From contig NZ_JAMKCQ010000001.1 of NCBI RefSeq assembly GCF_024169515.1, forward strand, positions 2,976,001 through 3,040,000: a stretch of DNA of 64,000 nt, read 5' to 3'. The position numbers were made by a program, and so were the translations under genes. The notes beneath the pieces were generated by a model. That model was not told the origin of the DNA and made no database searches. It saw nothing but the letters and a program-made list of their open reading frames with translations. Origin of the DNA: Erwinia aphidicola. GTDB lineage: Bacteria > Pseudomonadota > Gammaproteobacteria > Enterobacterales > Enterobacteriaceae. This document shows positions 1 through 8,055 of the stretch, piece by piece (the first letter of the stretch is position 1; the number at the start of each line of letters is the position of its first letter).

Positions 1-319
1 CCAGCTCTGCCGCCCGCTGTTGCAGGGTGCTGAGCTGCTCAGCGCTGAGGCGCTCTGCCAGCGGTGGGCAGACTGCGCTGTCGCTGAACGGCGAGCCACC
101 GGCGGTAATATCGGCCTCCACTATCAATGCGTCGGCCTGGCGTAAACGCGCCATCAGCACGGCAGGCAGCGGCAGCATATTGCGCGTGCCCATATGAATA
201 CTGCCGACCAGATGCAGCCGGCAGTCGCCCAGCATGACGTCCAGCGCCGGATAGCTGTAGTTCACCGGCCAGAACCTGTCGCGTAGCGCCCGCAGTACCT
301 GCACAAGATTCCTCATCAT
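1..319 (-). CDS. ybaP: TraB/GumN-family protein YbaP, N-terminal part (cut by window edge)
   Basis: About 106 codons are visible, starting at one of two adjacent ATGs (319 or 316) and running off the left edge. The protein begins MMRNLVQVLRALRDRFW and contains the TraB/GumN-type stretch HLVGSIHMG followed by ALIVEADI, typical of YbaP. The family resembles Tiki/TraB metalloproteases; the function of YbaP itself is not known. In E. coli ybaP lies next to copA on the same strand, as here. The small E. coli gene ybaQ that separates them is absent from the 84-nt gap. Identification rests on motif and synteny. Confidence 0.85.
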   Translation of the reverse strand, partial: MMRNLVQVLRALRDRFWPVNYSYPALDVMLGDCRLHLVGSIHMGTRNMLPLPAVLMARLRQADALIVEADITAGGSPFSDSAVCPPLAERLSAEQLSTLQQRAAEL

Positions 320-403
320 TTCCCGCCTCATCCGTTTAGTGCCACCATGCTAACGCGATAACTCGCTGACGGACAGGGCAAAACGAAGCGCAGCCGCGAG
401 GAT

Positions 404-2905
404 TCAGTGCTGCGGCGGACGATAGCGGATCAGGCGGTTGGCGTTGCTGACCACGGTAATCGAAGAGAGCGCCATTGCTGCGCCAGCCACCACCGGGCTG
501 AGCAGCGTGCCGGTCAGCGGGTAGAGCACCCCGGCCGCGATCGGGATCCCCGCCGCGTTATAGATAAACGCCCCAAGGAGATTCTGTTTCATATTACGCA
601 GGGTCGCTTTGGCGATGGATAACGCATCGACCACCGCATTCAGATCCTGGCGCATCAGGGTAATCGCCGCCGTTTCAATCGCCACATCACTGCCGCCGCC
701 CATGGCAATGCCGACATCGGCCTGTGCCAGCGCCGGGGCATCATTGATGCCGTCGCCAATCATCGCCACCTGCTGGCCCTGCTGCTGCAGGTGGGCGATC
801 GCTGCGGCTTTACCCGCCGGTAATACGCCCGCAATCACCCTGTCGATCCCGGCTTCGCGCGCAATGGCAGAGGCGGTGATTGGGTTATCCCCGGTCAGCA
901 TCACCAGCTGATAACCGCGCTGGTGCAGGCGCTGCAGCGCGCCGACGCTCTCCTGGCGCAGCGGATCGCGGATGGCAAACAGGGCGACAAGGTGGCCGTC
1001 GGCGGCCAGCAGCACCGGAGTAGCCCCCGTCTCTGCCAGCTTATCCATCTGCTGCTGCACGCTATCGGTGGCAATCTGCTGCTGCGCCATCAGCGCGGGG
1101 TTACCCAACAGCAGCGGAATGCCGTCGAGTATGCCGCTGACGCCCTGGCCCGGTATGGTACGAAATTGCGCAATGTCCGGCAGGGAGCTAAGGCCCGCAC
1201 GCGCGACGATTGCCTGCGCCAGCGGATGGCCGGAACCCTGCTCCAGCGCGGCAGCCTGGCGTAATACCGACGCCTCATCGGCCCCGTTAAACAACTGAAT
1301 CGCGACCACGCGCGGCTTGCCCTCGGTCAGGGTGCCGGTTTTATCGAACACCAGCGTGCTGAGGGTGCTGGCCCGTTGCAGTGCATCGGCATCGCGCACC
1401 AGCACGCCAAACTCGGCGGCGCGCCCGACGCCGGCAATAATCGACATTGGGGTGGCCAGACCGAGCGCACAGGGGCAGGCGATGATCAGTACGTTGGTGG
1501 CGATCACCAGCGTGTAAACGATTTGCGGGGCGGGGCCGAACAGATACCAGACGGCGGCGCTCAGCAGCGCAATCACCACCACGGTGGGAACAAAGATCGC
1601 CGAGATCTTATCCGCCAGCTGGCCGATCGCCGGCTTGCTGCTCTGCGCCTGGCGCACCAGCTGGATAATGCGCGACAGGGTGGTATTTTTGCCAATCGCA
1701 TCGGCCCGCAGCAGCACGCTGCCATCCTGCATCACCGTTCCGGCATGCAGCGTATCGCCTGCAGATTTCTGCTGCGGAACCGCTTCCCCGGTCAGCATGG
1801 CCTCGTCCAGCCAGGCTTCGCCCTGGATAATCGTGCCGTCAACCGGCACGCGATCGCCGGTGTTGACCCGAAGCGTCATCCCCAGCGTTACAGCGCTGAG
1901 CGCCAGGGTCTGCTCGCCCCGGTCAGTGACCACGCGCGCCGTCGGTGGCGTCAGGTCCAGCAGCTTTTCCAGCGCCTGCGACGAGCGCTGGCGCGCGCGC
2001 TGCTCCAGCATATGCCCAAGGTTAATCAGGCCGATGATCATCGCGCTGGCTTCATAGTAGAGGTGGCGGGCGGCCATGGGGAACAGGTCGGGCCACAGGT
2101 TGACCGCCATGGAGTAAAGCCAGGCCGCCGCGGTGCCGAGCGCCACCAGGGTATCCATCGTTGCCGTACGGTTGCGCAGGCTTTTCCACGCGCTGCGGTA
2201 GAAGTGCCCACCGGCAATCGCCATCACCAGCAACGTCACTACGCCAACCATCAGCCAGCCGCTGCGGTTGGTGGCGCTCAACATCATATTGTCGCCGACC
2301 ATGCCCCACAGCATCAGCGGAATACCGAGCGCCAGCGCCAGCGCCGCCTGCCAGCGAAAACGCTGCACTGCGGCCTGCGCGCTCTGCTGCTGCTTTTCCC
2401 GCCGCTTAACGTCATCTTCGATGATTTCTGCGCCATAGCCGGCACGCGTCACCGCGTCAATCAGGGACTGCGGCTGCGCCGAACCCAGCACCAGCGCGCT
2501 GCGCTCGGCCAGGTTCACCCGCGCCTGGCTAACGCCGTCCACCTCCTGCAGCGCATGCTGCACGCGGCTGACGCAGCTGGCGCAGCTCATGCCGTCAATC
2601 AGCAGGTGAAAACTCTCTGCCGGAAGCGTGGCATCATCCGCTGTCAGCGCTTCCGGCTGAGTTTCTGAGTCTGTCAGCGGATCAGCCTTTGGGTGTGAAC
2701 CGTCCTGCGCGATGCGGGCATGGTAGCCCGCCTGCTCAATCGTGGCGATCAGCTGTTCGGCACTGGCGTCGCCGGAAATGCGTGCAGCATCAATGCTGAC
2801 TTCCGCCAGTTCAACATCCGGGCGTTTTTCCAGCGTCTCTTTCACCCGCTTCACGCAGTGGCCGCAGGTCAGACCGTCGAGAGCCAGTAAGGTTATTTGC
2901 GACAT
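404..2905 (-). CDS. copA: Cu(I)-exporting P1B-type ATPase CopA
   Basis: 833 residues, the length of E. coli CopA. It pumps Cu(I) from cytoplasm to periplasm at the cost of ATP. Two N-terminal heavy-metal domains carry CxxC pairs: CGHC at residues 14-17 and CASC at 108-111. Eight membrane helices follow. The transport motif CPC lies near residue 480, the phosphorylated Asp in DKTGTLT near 520, the SGHP motif of copper pumps after it, and GDGINDAP before the last helices. It is divergent from cueR, which sits beyond a canonical CueR promoter. Between the two metal domains lies a likely programmed -1 frameshift site, annotated separately. Confidence 0.98.
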   Translation of the reverse strand: MSQITLLALDGLTCGHCVKRVKETLEKRPDVELAEVSIDAARISGDASAEQLIATIEQAGYHARIAQDGSHPKADPLTDSETQPEALTADDATLPAESFHLLIDGMSCASCVSRVQHALQEVDGVSQARVNLAERSALVLGSAQPQSLIDAVTRAGYGAEIIEDDVKRREKQQQSAQAAVQRFRWQAALALALGIPLMLWGMVGDNMMLSATNRSGWLMVGVVTLLVMAIAGGHFYRSAWKSLRNRTATMDTLVALGTAAAWLYSMAVNLWPDLFPMAARHLYYEASAMIIGLINLGHMLEQRARQRSSQALEKLLDLTPPTARVVTDRGEQTLALSAVTLGMTLRVNTGDRVPVDGTIIQGEAWLDEAMLTGEAVPQQKSAGDTLHAGTVMQDGSVLLRADAIGKNTTLSRIIQLVRQAQSSKPAIGQLADKISAIFVPTVVVIALLSAAVWYLFGPAPQIVYTLVIATNVLIIACPCALGLATPMSIIAGVGRAAEFGVLVRDADALQRASTLSTLVFDKTGTLTEGKPRVVAIQLFNGADEASVLRQAAALEQGSGHPLAQAIVARAGLSSLPDIAQFRTIPGQGVSGILDGIPLLLGNPALMAQQQIATDSVQQQMDKLAETGATPVLLAADGHLVALFAIRDPLRQESVGALQRLHQRGYQLVMLTGDNPITASAIAREAGIDRVIAGVLPAGKAAAIAHLQQQGQQVAMIGDGINDAPALAQADVGIAMGGGSDVAIETAAITLMRQDLNAVVDALSIAKATLRNMKQNLLGAFIYNAAGIPIAAGVLYPLTGTLLSPVVAGAAMALSSITVVSNANRLIRYRPPQH
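2636..2693 (-). promoter_or_regulatory. programmed -1 ribosomal frameshift signal in copA (CopA(Z)-type short product)
   Basis: On the coding strand the heptamer C-CCA-AAG (2693-2687) spans codons 72-73 of copA. Slipping back one base gives CCC-AAA, then GGC and an immediate TGA (2684-2682), so a shifted ribosome makes a 74-residue protein ending after the first metal-binding domain. Four bases downstream an exact 8-bp stem can form (2682-2675 with 2643-2636, 31-nt loop), a position where stimulatory structures sit. E. coli copA is known to frameshift at this heptamer and release a roughly 70-residue copper chaperone. The elements are seen directly; activity here is inferred. Confidence 0.75.
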
Positions 2906-2960
2906 ATCATCACTCCTGTTAATCCGGTTTGACCCGGAACTGTTTTTGCATTAGTTATGG

Positions 2961-2991
2961 AGGTTAAACCTTCCATCAAGGGGAAGGTCAA
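2961..2991 (-). promoter_or_regulatory. CueR-controlled copA promoter
   Basis: Read on the minus strand: -35 TTGACC (2991-2986), a 19-bp spacer, and -10 TAACCT (2966-2961). The spacer holds the dyad CCTTCC-N7-GGAAGG (2987-2969), the operator type bound by the MerR-family regulator CueR. An over-long 19-bp spacer is the hallmark of promoters that MerR-family activators untwist. It matches the E. coli copA promoter as I recall it. Confidence 0.9.
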
Positions 2992-3001
2992 GGGGGCGAT
3001 A

Positions 3002-3412
3002 ATGAACATCAGCGACGTGGCAAAAAAAACCGGCTTAACCAGTAAAGCGATTCGTTTCTACGAGGAGAAAGGGCTGGTGACGCCGCCGCTGCGGACGGAA
3101 AACGGCTATCGCAGCTACAGTGCCAAACAGCTGGAGGAGCTGACCCTGCTGCGTCAGGCCCGCCAGGTGGGGTTTACTCTGGATGAGTGCCGTGAAATGG
3201 TCAGCCTGTTCAACAACCCGCAGCGCCATAGCGCCGATGTCAAAGCGCGCACGCTGAGCAAAGTGGCGGAGATTGAAGCGCATATCACCGAGCTGCAGCT
3301 GATGCGCCAGAAGCTGTTAGACCTGGCAGCCAGCTGCCCCGGTGATGACGGGGCCGACTGCCCAATTATCGATCGTCTGGCGGGCTGCTGCCACAGCGCG
3401 CAACGCAGTTAG
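3002..3412 (+). CDS. cueR: copper-responsive MerR-family activator CueR
   Basis: 136 residues starting at [13 protein letters not shown]; an upstream in-frame ATG at 2957 would add 15 residues unlike the family and lies over the copA operator. The N-terminal winged helix-turn-helix (residues 1-70) is followed by a dimerisation helix and the metal loop with Cys112 and Cys120, the two thiolates that bind Cu(I) in CueR. It activates copA, transcribed divergently from the shared control region. Its end overlaps the end of convergent ybbJ by 4 nt. Together with copA it forms a self-contained copper-efflux switch. Confidence 0.97.
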   Translation: MNISDVAKKTGLTSKAIRFYEEKGLVTPPLRTENGYRSYSAKQLEELTLLRQARQVGFTLDECREMVSLFNNPQRHSADVKARTLSKVAEIEAHITELQLMRQKLLDLAASCPGDDGADCPIIDRLAGCCHSAQRS

Positions 3413-3867
3413 CCGGTGCGGCGCACCACGCGCAGCGTGATCCCCTCCACTGCCACCACCACGATATTTGTTCCCGCAGGCAAATCTTCCTCCGCCTGCA
3501 CGCGCCAGTTACCGTCCCCGATGCGTACATGGCCGAAGCCGTTGACCAGCGGCGCATCCAGCGTCAGTTGGCGACCCACCATCTGCTGACCGCGCTGGTT
3601 CAGGGTGGAAGGGGGCTGCTGGCGATCGCGGCCTTTCAGCCAGCTGTACCACCACAGCGCGGCGAGAATGGTCAGCACGGCGAAGCTCAGCCCCTGCCAT
3701 GCCCACGGCATCGGCACCAGCCACACCAGCAGGCTGACCAGCACCGCCGCCACGCCGCTCCACAGCAGATAGCCGCTGGCCCCGAGCATCTCGGCGGCCA
3801 GCAGCAGGCCGCCCAGCGTCAGCCACAGCCACCATGGATTAGCTAACAGCTCATCCAGCAGCATCAA
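3409..3867 (-). CDS. ybbJ: NfeD-like membrane protein YbbJ
   Basis: 152 residues. The first half is hydrophobic, with three to four membrane helices starting at [18 protein letters not shown]. The C-terminal half (about 95-152) is a small soluble beta domain ending [16 protein letters not shown], as in NfeD/YbbJ proteins with an OB-like fold. These proteins partner SPFH-domain proteins; the start codon overlaps the qmcA stop by 4 nt (ATGA), so the pair is translationally coupled. The exact role in membrane quality control is not established. Confidence 0.93.
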   Translation of the reverse strand: MMLLDELLANPWWLWLTLGGLLLAAEMLGASGYLLWSGVAAVLVSLLVWLVPMPWAWQGLSFAVLTILAALWWYSWLKGRDRQQPPSTLNQRGQQMVGRQLTLDAPLVNGFGHVRIGDGNWRVQAEEDLPAGTNIVVVAVEGITLRVVRRTG

Positions 3868-4778
3868 CGTTTACGCTCCGCTTTGCTTTCGCCCAGCAGT
3901 TCACCGATCCCGGCGATGGAGCCCATCAGGCTGCTGGCATCCAGCGGCATCATCACCACTTTGCTATTGCTGGAGGAGCCGATATTTTGCAGCGCGTCGG
4001 TATATTTCTGCGCCACGAAGTAGTTAATCGCCTGAATATCCCCGGCGGCAATCGCCTCGGACACCATTTTGGTGGCCTGCGCTTCCGCTTCGGCCCCGCG
4101 TTCACGCGCTTCGGCCGCGAGGAATGCCGACTGACGCTCGCCTTCCGCTTTCAGGATCTGCGACTGCTTCTCGCCTTCGGCGCGCAGGATTGCCGCCTGA
4201 CGTACCCCTTCCGCTTCGAGGATATCGGCGCGCTTGGTACGCTCGGCCTTCATCTGCGCGTTCATCGACGCAATCAGTTCGGCAGGCGGGCGCACGTCGC
4301 GGATCTCAATACGGGTAATTTTGATGCCCCACGGGTTGGTGGCTTCATCGACAATATGCAGCAGGCGGGTATTGATGTTATCGCGCTGCGACAGCATCTC
4401 GTCCAGCTCCATCGAACCAAGCACGGTACGCATGTTGGTCATGGTGAGGTTGATGATCGCCAGCTCAAGGTTGCTGACCTCATAGGCGGCGCGCGCCGGG
4501 TCGACCACCTGGATAAAGCACACGGCATCGATGGTGACGCTGGCGTTATCTTTGGAGATGATCTCCTGTGAGGGGATATCCAGCACCTGTTCCATCATAT
4601 TGATTTTACGACCTACGCGATCCATAAACGGGACCACCAGGTTCAGGCCAGGCTGCAGCGTATTGGTGTAGCGACCGAAACGTTCCACGGTCCACTGGTA
4701 GCCCTGCGGAACAATTTTAATCCCGGACCAGACAAGGATCAGTGCCAGAACGATAATGACGGGAATCACAGTAAACAT
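3864..4778 (-). CDS. qmcA: SPFH/Band 7 membrane protease modulator QmcA
   Basis: 304 residues, matching E. coli QmcA (305). A single N-terminal membrane anchor (residues 3-18) is followed by the SPFH/PHB domain (about 20-180) and a long Ala/Glu-rich coiled coil (about 180-260) with the repeated pattern AEGE(K/R)QS. Such stomatin-like proteins form ring oligomers; in E. coli QmcA is linked genetically to the FtsH/HflKC quality-control system. It is the first gene of the qmcA-ybbJ pair. The upstream gap to cnoX holds a REP repeat cluster. Confidence 0.96.
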   Translation of the reverse strand: MFTVIPVIIVLALILVWSGIKIVPQGYQWTVERFGRYTNTLQPGLNLVVPFMDRVGRKINMMEQVLDIPSQEIISKDNASVTIDAVCFIQVVDPARAAYEVSNLELAIINLTMTNMRTVLGSMELDEMLSQRDNINTRLLHIVDEATNPWGIKITRIEIRDVRPPAELIASMNAQMKAERTKRADILEAEGVRQAAILRAEGEKQSQILKAEGERQSAFLAAEARERGAEAEAQATKMVSEAIAAGDIQAINYFVAQKYTDALQNIGSSSNSKVVMMPLDASSLMGSIAGIGELLGESKAERKR

Positions 4779-4804
4779 AAAATAACCTCCGGATTGTTAT
4801 TATT

Positions 4805-5034
4805 GTAGGGGCTGATGGCGTTACCTGCCGCCCCTGTCTGGCACCTGTGCCAACCGTGGAGGGTTGACCGGAAAAGAGGGTCAACCCCTACAGGGTCATA
4901 CTTTGCGCAACGGTAGGGGACGACCCTGTTTTTCGGTCGTCCGGTGTGTGAATCATTTGTAGGGGACGACCCTCTTTTTCGGTCGTCCGGTGTGTGAATC
5001 ATTTGTAGGGGACGACCCTCTTTTTCGGTCGTCC
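4805..5034 (+). repeat. cluster of GTAG-headed REP-like palindromes, including three 46-bp tandem units
   Basis: The gap between qmcA and cnoX contains one plus-strand unit (from 4805), one minus-strand unit (4891-4861), then three head-to-tail copies of a 46-bp unit at 4913, 4959 and 5005. Each copy starts GTAGGGG and forms the hairpin GGACGACC/GGTCGTCC over a C/T-rich loop, followed by a 16-nt linker. The copies are almost identical, pointing to recent tandem duplication. The same head (GTAG) occurs in every other REP of this window. Confidence 0.85.
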
Positions 5035-5039
5035 CGCTC

Positions 5040-5906
5040 TTAGTACAGCAGAGAATAGAGCTGACGGCGGTATTTCGCGGCCAGCGCATCGCCGGTCCCC
5101 AGCGCGGCGAGGATCTCCTGCAGCATCTTACGCGCCTGACCATCGGCCGCGCCGAGATCTTTCTTCAGATGGCTGAACAGCAGCTCCAGCGCCTCTTCAT
5201 TGCGCCCGACCTGGTGGAACTGCAGCGCCAGCTGGGTGGCCAGCTCGACGTTATCCGGCTCGGCTTCAATCTGCTGCTGCAGCTGCTGAATTTCCGGCGT
5301 ATCCGCCGCCTGCTTCAGCAGGTCAATCTGCGCCACCAGCCCCTGATAGCGGGTATCCTGGTCCTGCAGCGGCACCACTTTCAGCACCGCTTCGGCTTCT
5401 TCACTGCGGTTGAGGCCAATCAGCACTTCCGCCAGCAGGAAGCCGATCTCGCTGTTCTGATTGCTCAGCGCCCATGCATCCTTCAGCAGCGGCAGCGCAT
5501 CAATCAGCTTGCCTTCGTCCATCAGCTGCATCGCCTGCTGCGCTAACAGCTGCTCTTTTTTCGGCAGCACTTTTTCCAGCAGGGCGCGCACCGCTTCTTC
5601 CGGCTGCGGGCCCTGGAAGCCGTCAACCGGCTGGCCGTTCTGGAACAGGTACACGGTCGGAATCGAGCGCAGGCCAAACTGCTGCGCTACGGCCGGCTCG
5701 GCGTCACAATCCAGGCGCGCCAGAATGAACTGTCCGGCGTACTCCTGGGCCAGGCGGTCAAGCAGCGGCGTCAGCTGCTCACAGTGCTGGCTGCGGCCGG
5801 ACCAGAAGTAGAACAGAACGGGGATCTGCATCGACTGTTCCAGCGTCTGGTGCAGGTTGGTTTCGTTAATCTCGACGATCGCGGCTTGTGGTGACATGAA
5901 TTTCAT
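5040..5906 (-). CDS. cnoX: chaperedoxin CnoX (YbbN), thioredoxin-TPR protein
   Basis: 288 residues. The N-terminal thioredoxin fold (about 8-115) carries SQHC instead of the classical CGPC, as in E. coli YbbN, so it has one active-site cysteine and no dithiol reductase activity. The rest is TPR-like helices ending [10 protein letters not shown], as in the family. E. coli CnoX is a chlorine-activated holdase that hands substrates to GroEL/ES and DnaK. The start at 5906 (MKFMSPQAA) could also be the next Met (5897). It is transcribed in the same direction as ybbO and qmcA. Confidence 0.96.
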   Translation of the reverse strand: MKFMSPQAAIVEINETNLHQTLEQSMQIPVLFYFWSGRSQHCEQLTPLLDRLAQEYAGQFILARLDCDAEPAVAQQFGLRSIPTVYLFQNGQPVDGFQGPQPEEAVRALLEKVLPKKEQLLAQQAMQLMDEGKLIDALPLLKDAWALSNQNSEIGFLLAEVLIGLNRSEEAEAVLKVVPLQDQDTRYQGLVAQIDLLKQAADTPEIQQLQQQIEAEPDNVELATQLALQFHQVGRNEEALELLFSHLKKDLGAADGQARKMLQEILAALGTGDALAAKYRRQLYSLLY

Positions 5907-5969
5907 CTCTTTAATGACTGATGTTGCTAACTGTATGGGGGCAGAGGCCGCAGCTTCAAGGGCCGCAGG

Positions 5970-6782
5970 CTAATTCTGGCGTAATAACCGATCCATCATC
6001 CAGCCCGGCAGTAAACGGCGTAACGCGCTGAGCGCGTGTGCGACCAGCGTCACAGGATAGCGCAGGCGCGGGTGGCGGCTCTCCAGCGCGTGCCGCAGCT
6101 TGGGCAGAATCGCCTCCGGCGGCAGCGTGAACCGCGCGGCAATGCCGGGGTTCTTCACCGGCTGGTCCTGCTGCGACTGATGGACATTATCGGTGAAGCG
6201 GGTGTGGATCGGGCCAGGTTCGATCAGGCTGACGCGCACGCCGCTGCCGTGCAGCTCCATGCGTAACGCATCGGACCAGGCTTCCAGCGCATACTTACTG
6301 GCGGCGTAAGCCCCGCGCTTCGGCGTAGAGATCAATCCCATCACCGAGCTGGTATTAATAATGCGCCCGCTGCCGCCGTTGATCAAAGCCGGCAGCAGCA
6401 GGGTGGTGAGCTGGTGGGTGCCAAACAGATTGGTGGCGAACTGCTGCTCCAACTGCTGGCGGGAGATCGACTGCAGCGGGCCATACAGCCCGAAGCCGCC
6501 GTTGTTAAACAGCCCATAGAGATCGCCGCCGCACAGCGTGTGGATCTGCGCGGCGGCCCGCTCAACGCTGGCAGCATCGTCGAGGTCGAGCAGCACGCCG
6601 CTGAAACCCAGCTGGTTCATGCGCTCTACATCCTGCGGTTTACGGCAGGCGGCAATCACATGGTAGCCGCGCCGCAGCAGATCGTTGGCGGATACCAGAC
6701 CGATACCGCTGGAACTCCCGGTAATCACTATCGATTTTTGCATTTCTTTACCTGCTATGGCGCCCAACGCCGGGTTACTCAT
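5970..6782 (-). CDS. ybbO: short-chain dehydrogenase/reductase YbbO
   Basis: 270 residues, a classical SDR. The nucleotide-binding motif TGSSSGIG lies near residues 21-28, NNGG replaces the usual NNAG near 92, and the catalytic Tyr-Lys is in YAASK near 160. It matches E. coli YbbO (269 aa) over the whole length, including the leader before MQKS. E. coli YbbO has been reported to reduce aldehydes with NADPH. Its start overlaps the end of tesA by 8 nt, implying one transcript tesA-ybbO. Confidence 0.94.
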   Translation of the reverse strand: MSNPALGAIAGKEMQKSIVITGSSSGIGLVSANDLLRRGYHVIAACRKPQDVERMNQLGFSGVLLDLDDAASVERAAAQIHTLCGGDLYGLFNNGGFGLYGPLQSISRQQLEQQFATNLFGTHQLTTLLLPALINGGSGRIINTSSVMGLISTPKRGAYAASKYALEAWSDALRMELHGSGVRVSLIEPGPIHTRFTDNVHQSQQDQPVKNPGIAARFTLPPEAILPKLRHALESRHPRLRYPVTLVAHALSALRRLLPGWMMDRLLRQN

Positions 6783-7398
6783 GCTTAACTAGGGGGGCCA
6801 GTTCTTTTGCCATCAGTTCGGCAATAAAAGGCTGCGCCGCCGGATTCGGGTGGATCCCGTCATCCTGCATCCACTCCGGCTTCAGGTAGACCTGCTCCAT
6901 AAAAAACGGCACCAGCGGGATTGAATACTGCTTTGCCACTTTGGGATAGATGGCGGCGAAGGATTGCGTATAGCGTTTGCCGTAGTTGGCGGGCAGCATC
7001 ACCTGCATCAGCAGCGGCTGCGCGTTTGCCGCCTTTACCTGGCTAATGATCTGGTTCAGATCCTGCTCTACCTGCTGCGGCGGGAAACCACGTAAACCGT
7101 CGTTGCCCCCCAGCTCAATCAGTACCCAGCGCGGCTGATGCTGTTTCAGCAGCGCCGGCAGACGTGCCAGTCCCTGCGTCGCGGTATCGCCACTTATGCT
7201 ACCGTTAACAATCAACGGCGACTTTTGCCACTTATCATTGAGTAACGCAGGCCATGCGGCCGTGGCGGACATGCGGTAACCGGCACTCAGACTGTCGCCC
7301 AGCACCAGCAGCGTATCTGCCGCCGTCGCACGCAGCGTCATCAAGGCTAATAATAACAGGACAGGGTAATGCCAGCGGAAAACATTCTTGAAGTTCAT
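6775..7398 (-). CDS. tesA: periplasmic thioesterase I / protease I / lysophospholipase L1 TesA
   Basis: 207 residues starting at MNFKNVFRWHYP; longer upstream frames lie inside ybbA and are not used by homologues. The signal peptide ends after about residue 26 (RATAAD). SGNH hydrolase blocks are visible: GDSLSAG (nucleophile Ser), the Gly block SISGD, GGNDG, and DGIHPN with the catalytic Asp and His. The enzyme hydrolyses acyl-CoA and lysophospholipid esters in the periplasm. Its 5' end overlaps the divergent ybbA start by 30 nt, as in E. coli, so the promoters lie inside each other's coding sequence. Confidence 0.97.
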   Translation of the reverse strand: MNFKNVFRWHYPVLLLLALMTLRATAADTLLVLGDSLSAGYRMSATAAWPALLNDKWQKSPLIVNGSISGDTATQGLARLPALLKQHQPRWVLIELGGNDGLRGFPPQQVEQDLNQIISQVKAANAQPLLMQVMLPANYGKRYTQSFAAIYPKVAKQYSIPLVPFFMEQVYLKPEWMQDDGIHPNPAAQPFIAELMAKELAPLVKHE

Positions 7399-8055
7399 CG
7401 TCTTAGTAAGTCCGTCGGTCAGGGTGATCATCATCTTTCCATCCTTACCGGAGTTGAGCTGGTTGTCAAACCGGCTGAAACCCTCGCGCTGATCGGCGAG
7501 TCGGGATCGGGCAAGTCGACGCTGCTCGGAATTCTGGCCGGGCTGGACGACGGCAGCGAAGGCGAAGTGCTGATGCTCGGCCAGCCACTGCACAAGATGA
7601 ACGAAGAGCAGCGCGCGGCGCTGCGGGCGAAAAACGTCGGCTTCGTGTTCCAGTCGTTTATGCTGGTGCCGACCCTTAACGCGCAGGAAAACGTCCAGCT
7701 ACCCGCCCTGCTGCGCGGCGACAGCGACCGCCAGAGCCGCGAACAGGCCGCCGCGCTGCTGGCCCAGCTGGGGTTAGGCGAGCGCCTGACGCACCTGCCC
7801 GCGCAGCTTTCCGGCGGGGAACAGCAGCGCGTGGCGCTGGCGCGCGCGTTTAACGGCCGCCCGGCGCTGCTGTTTGCCGATGAGCCGACTGGCAACCTCG
7901 ACCGCAAAACCGGCGACCGTATTGCCGACCTGCTGTTTTCCATGAACCGCGACTTCGCCACCACCCTGATCCTCGTCACCCACGATGAACAGCTGGCCGC
8001 CCGCTGCGACCGCCGCTTGCGCCTGCGCGACGGCAAGCTGTGGGAGGAAGCATGA
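7369..8055 (+). CDS. ybbA: ABC transporter ATP-binding protein YbbA
   Basis: 228 residues of the LolD/MacB-type ATPase class. Walker A is GESGSGKST (about 42-50), the signature LSGGEQQRVALARAF is near 145, and Walker B ends LLFADEPT. It works with the membrane protein YbbP, whose start overlaps its stop by 4 nt (ATGA). The substrate is unknown; MacB-like systems often extrude compounds or lipids rather than import. The arrangement tesA<>ybbA-ybbP is conserved with E. coli. Confidence 0.96.
   Translation: MPAENILEVHRLSKSVGQGDHHLSILTGVELVVKPAETLALIGESGSGKSTLLGILAGLDDGSEGEVLMLGQPLHKMNEEQRAALRAKNVGFVFQSFMLVPTLNAQENVQLPALLRGDSDRQSREQAAALLAQLGLGERLTHLPAQLSGGEQQRVALARAFNGRPALLFADEPTGNLDRKTGDRIADLLFSMNRDFATTLILVTHDEQLAARCDRRLRLRDGKLWEEA

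Noticed and set aside
1376..2668. 430-codon open frame on the plus strand opposite copA
   Set aside because: It is antisense to a fully supported ATPase gene and has low-complexity His/Arg/Gln composition typical of reversed GC-rich coding sequence.
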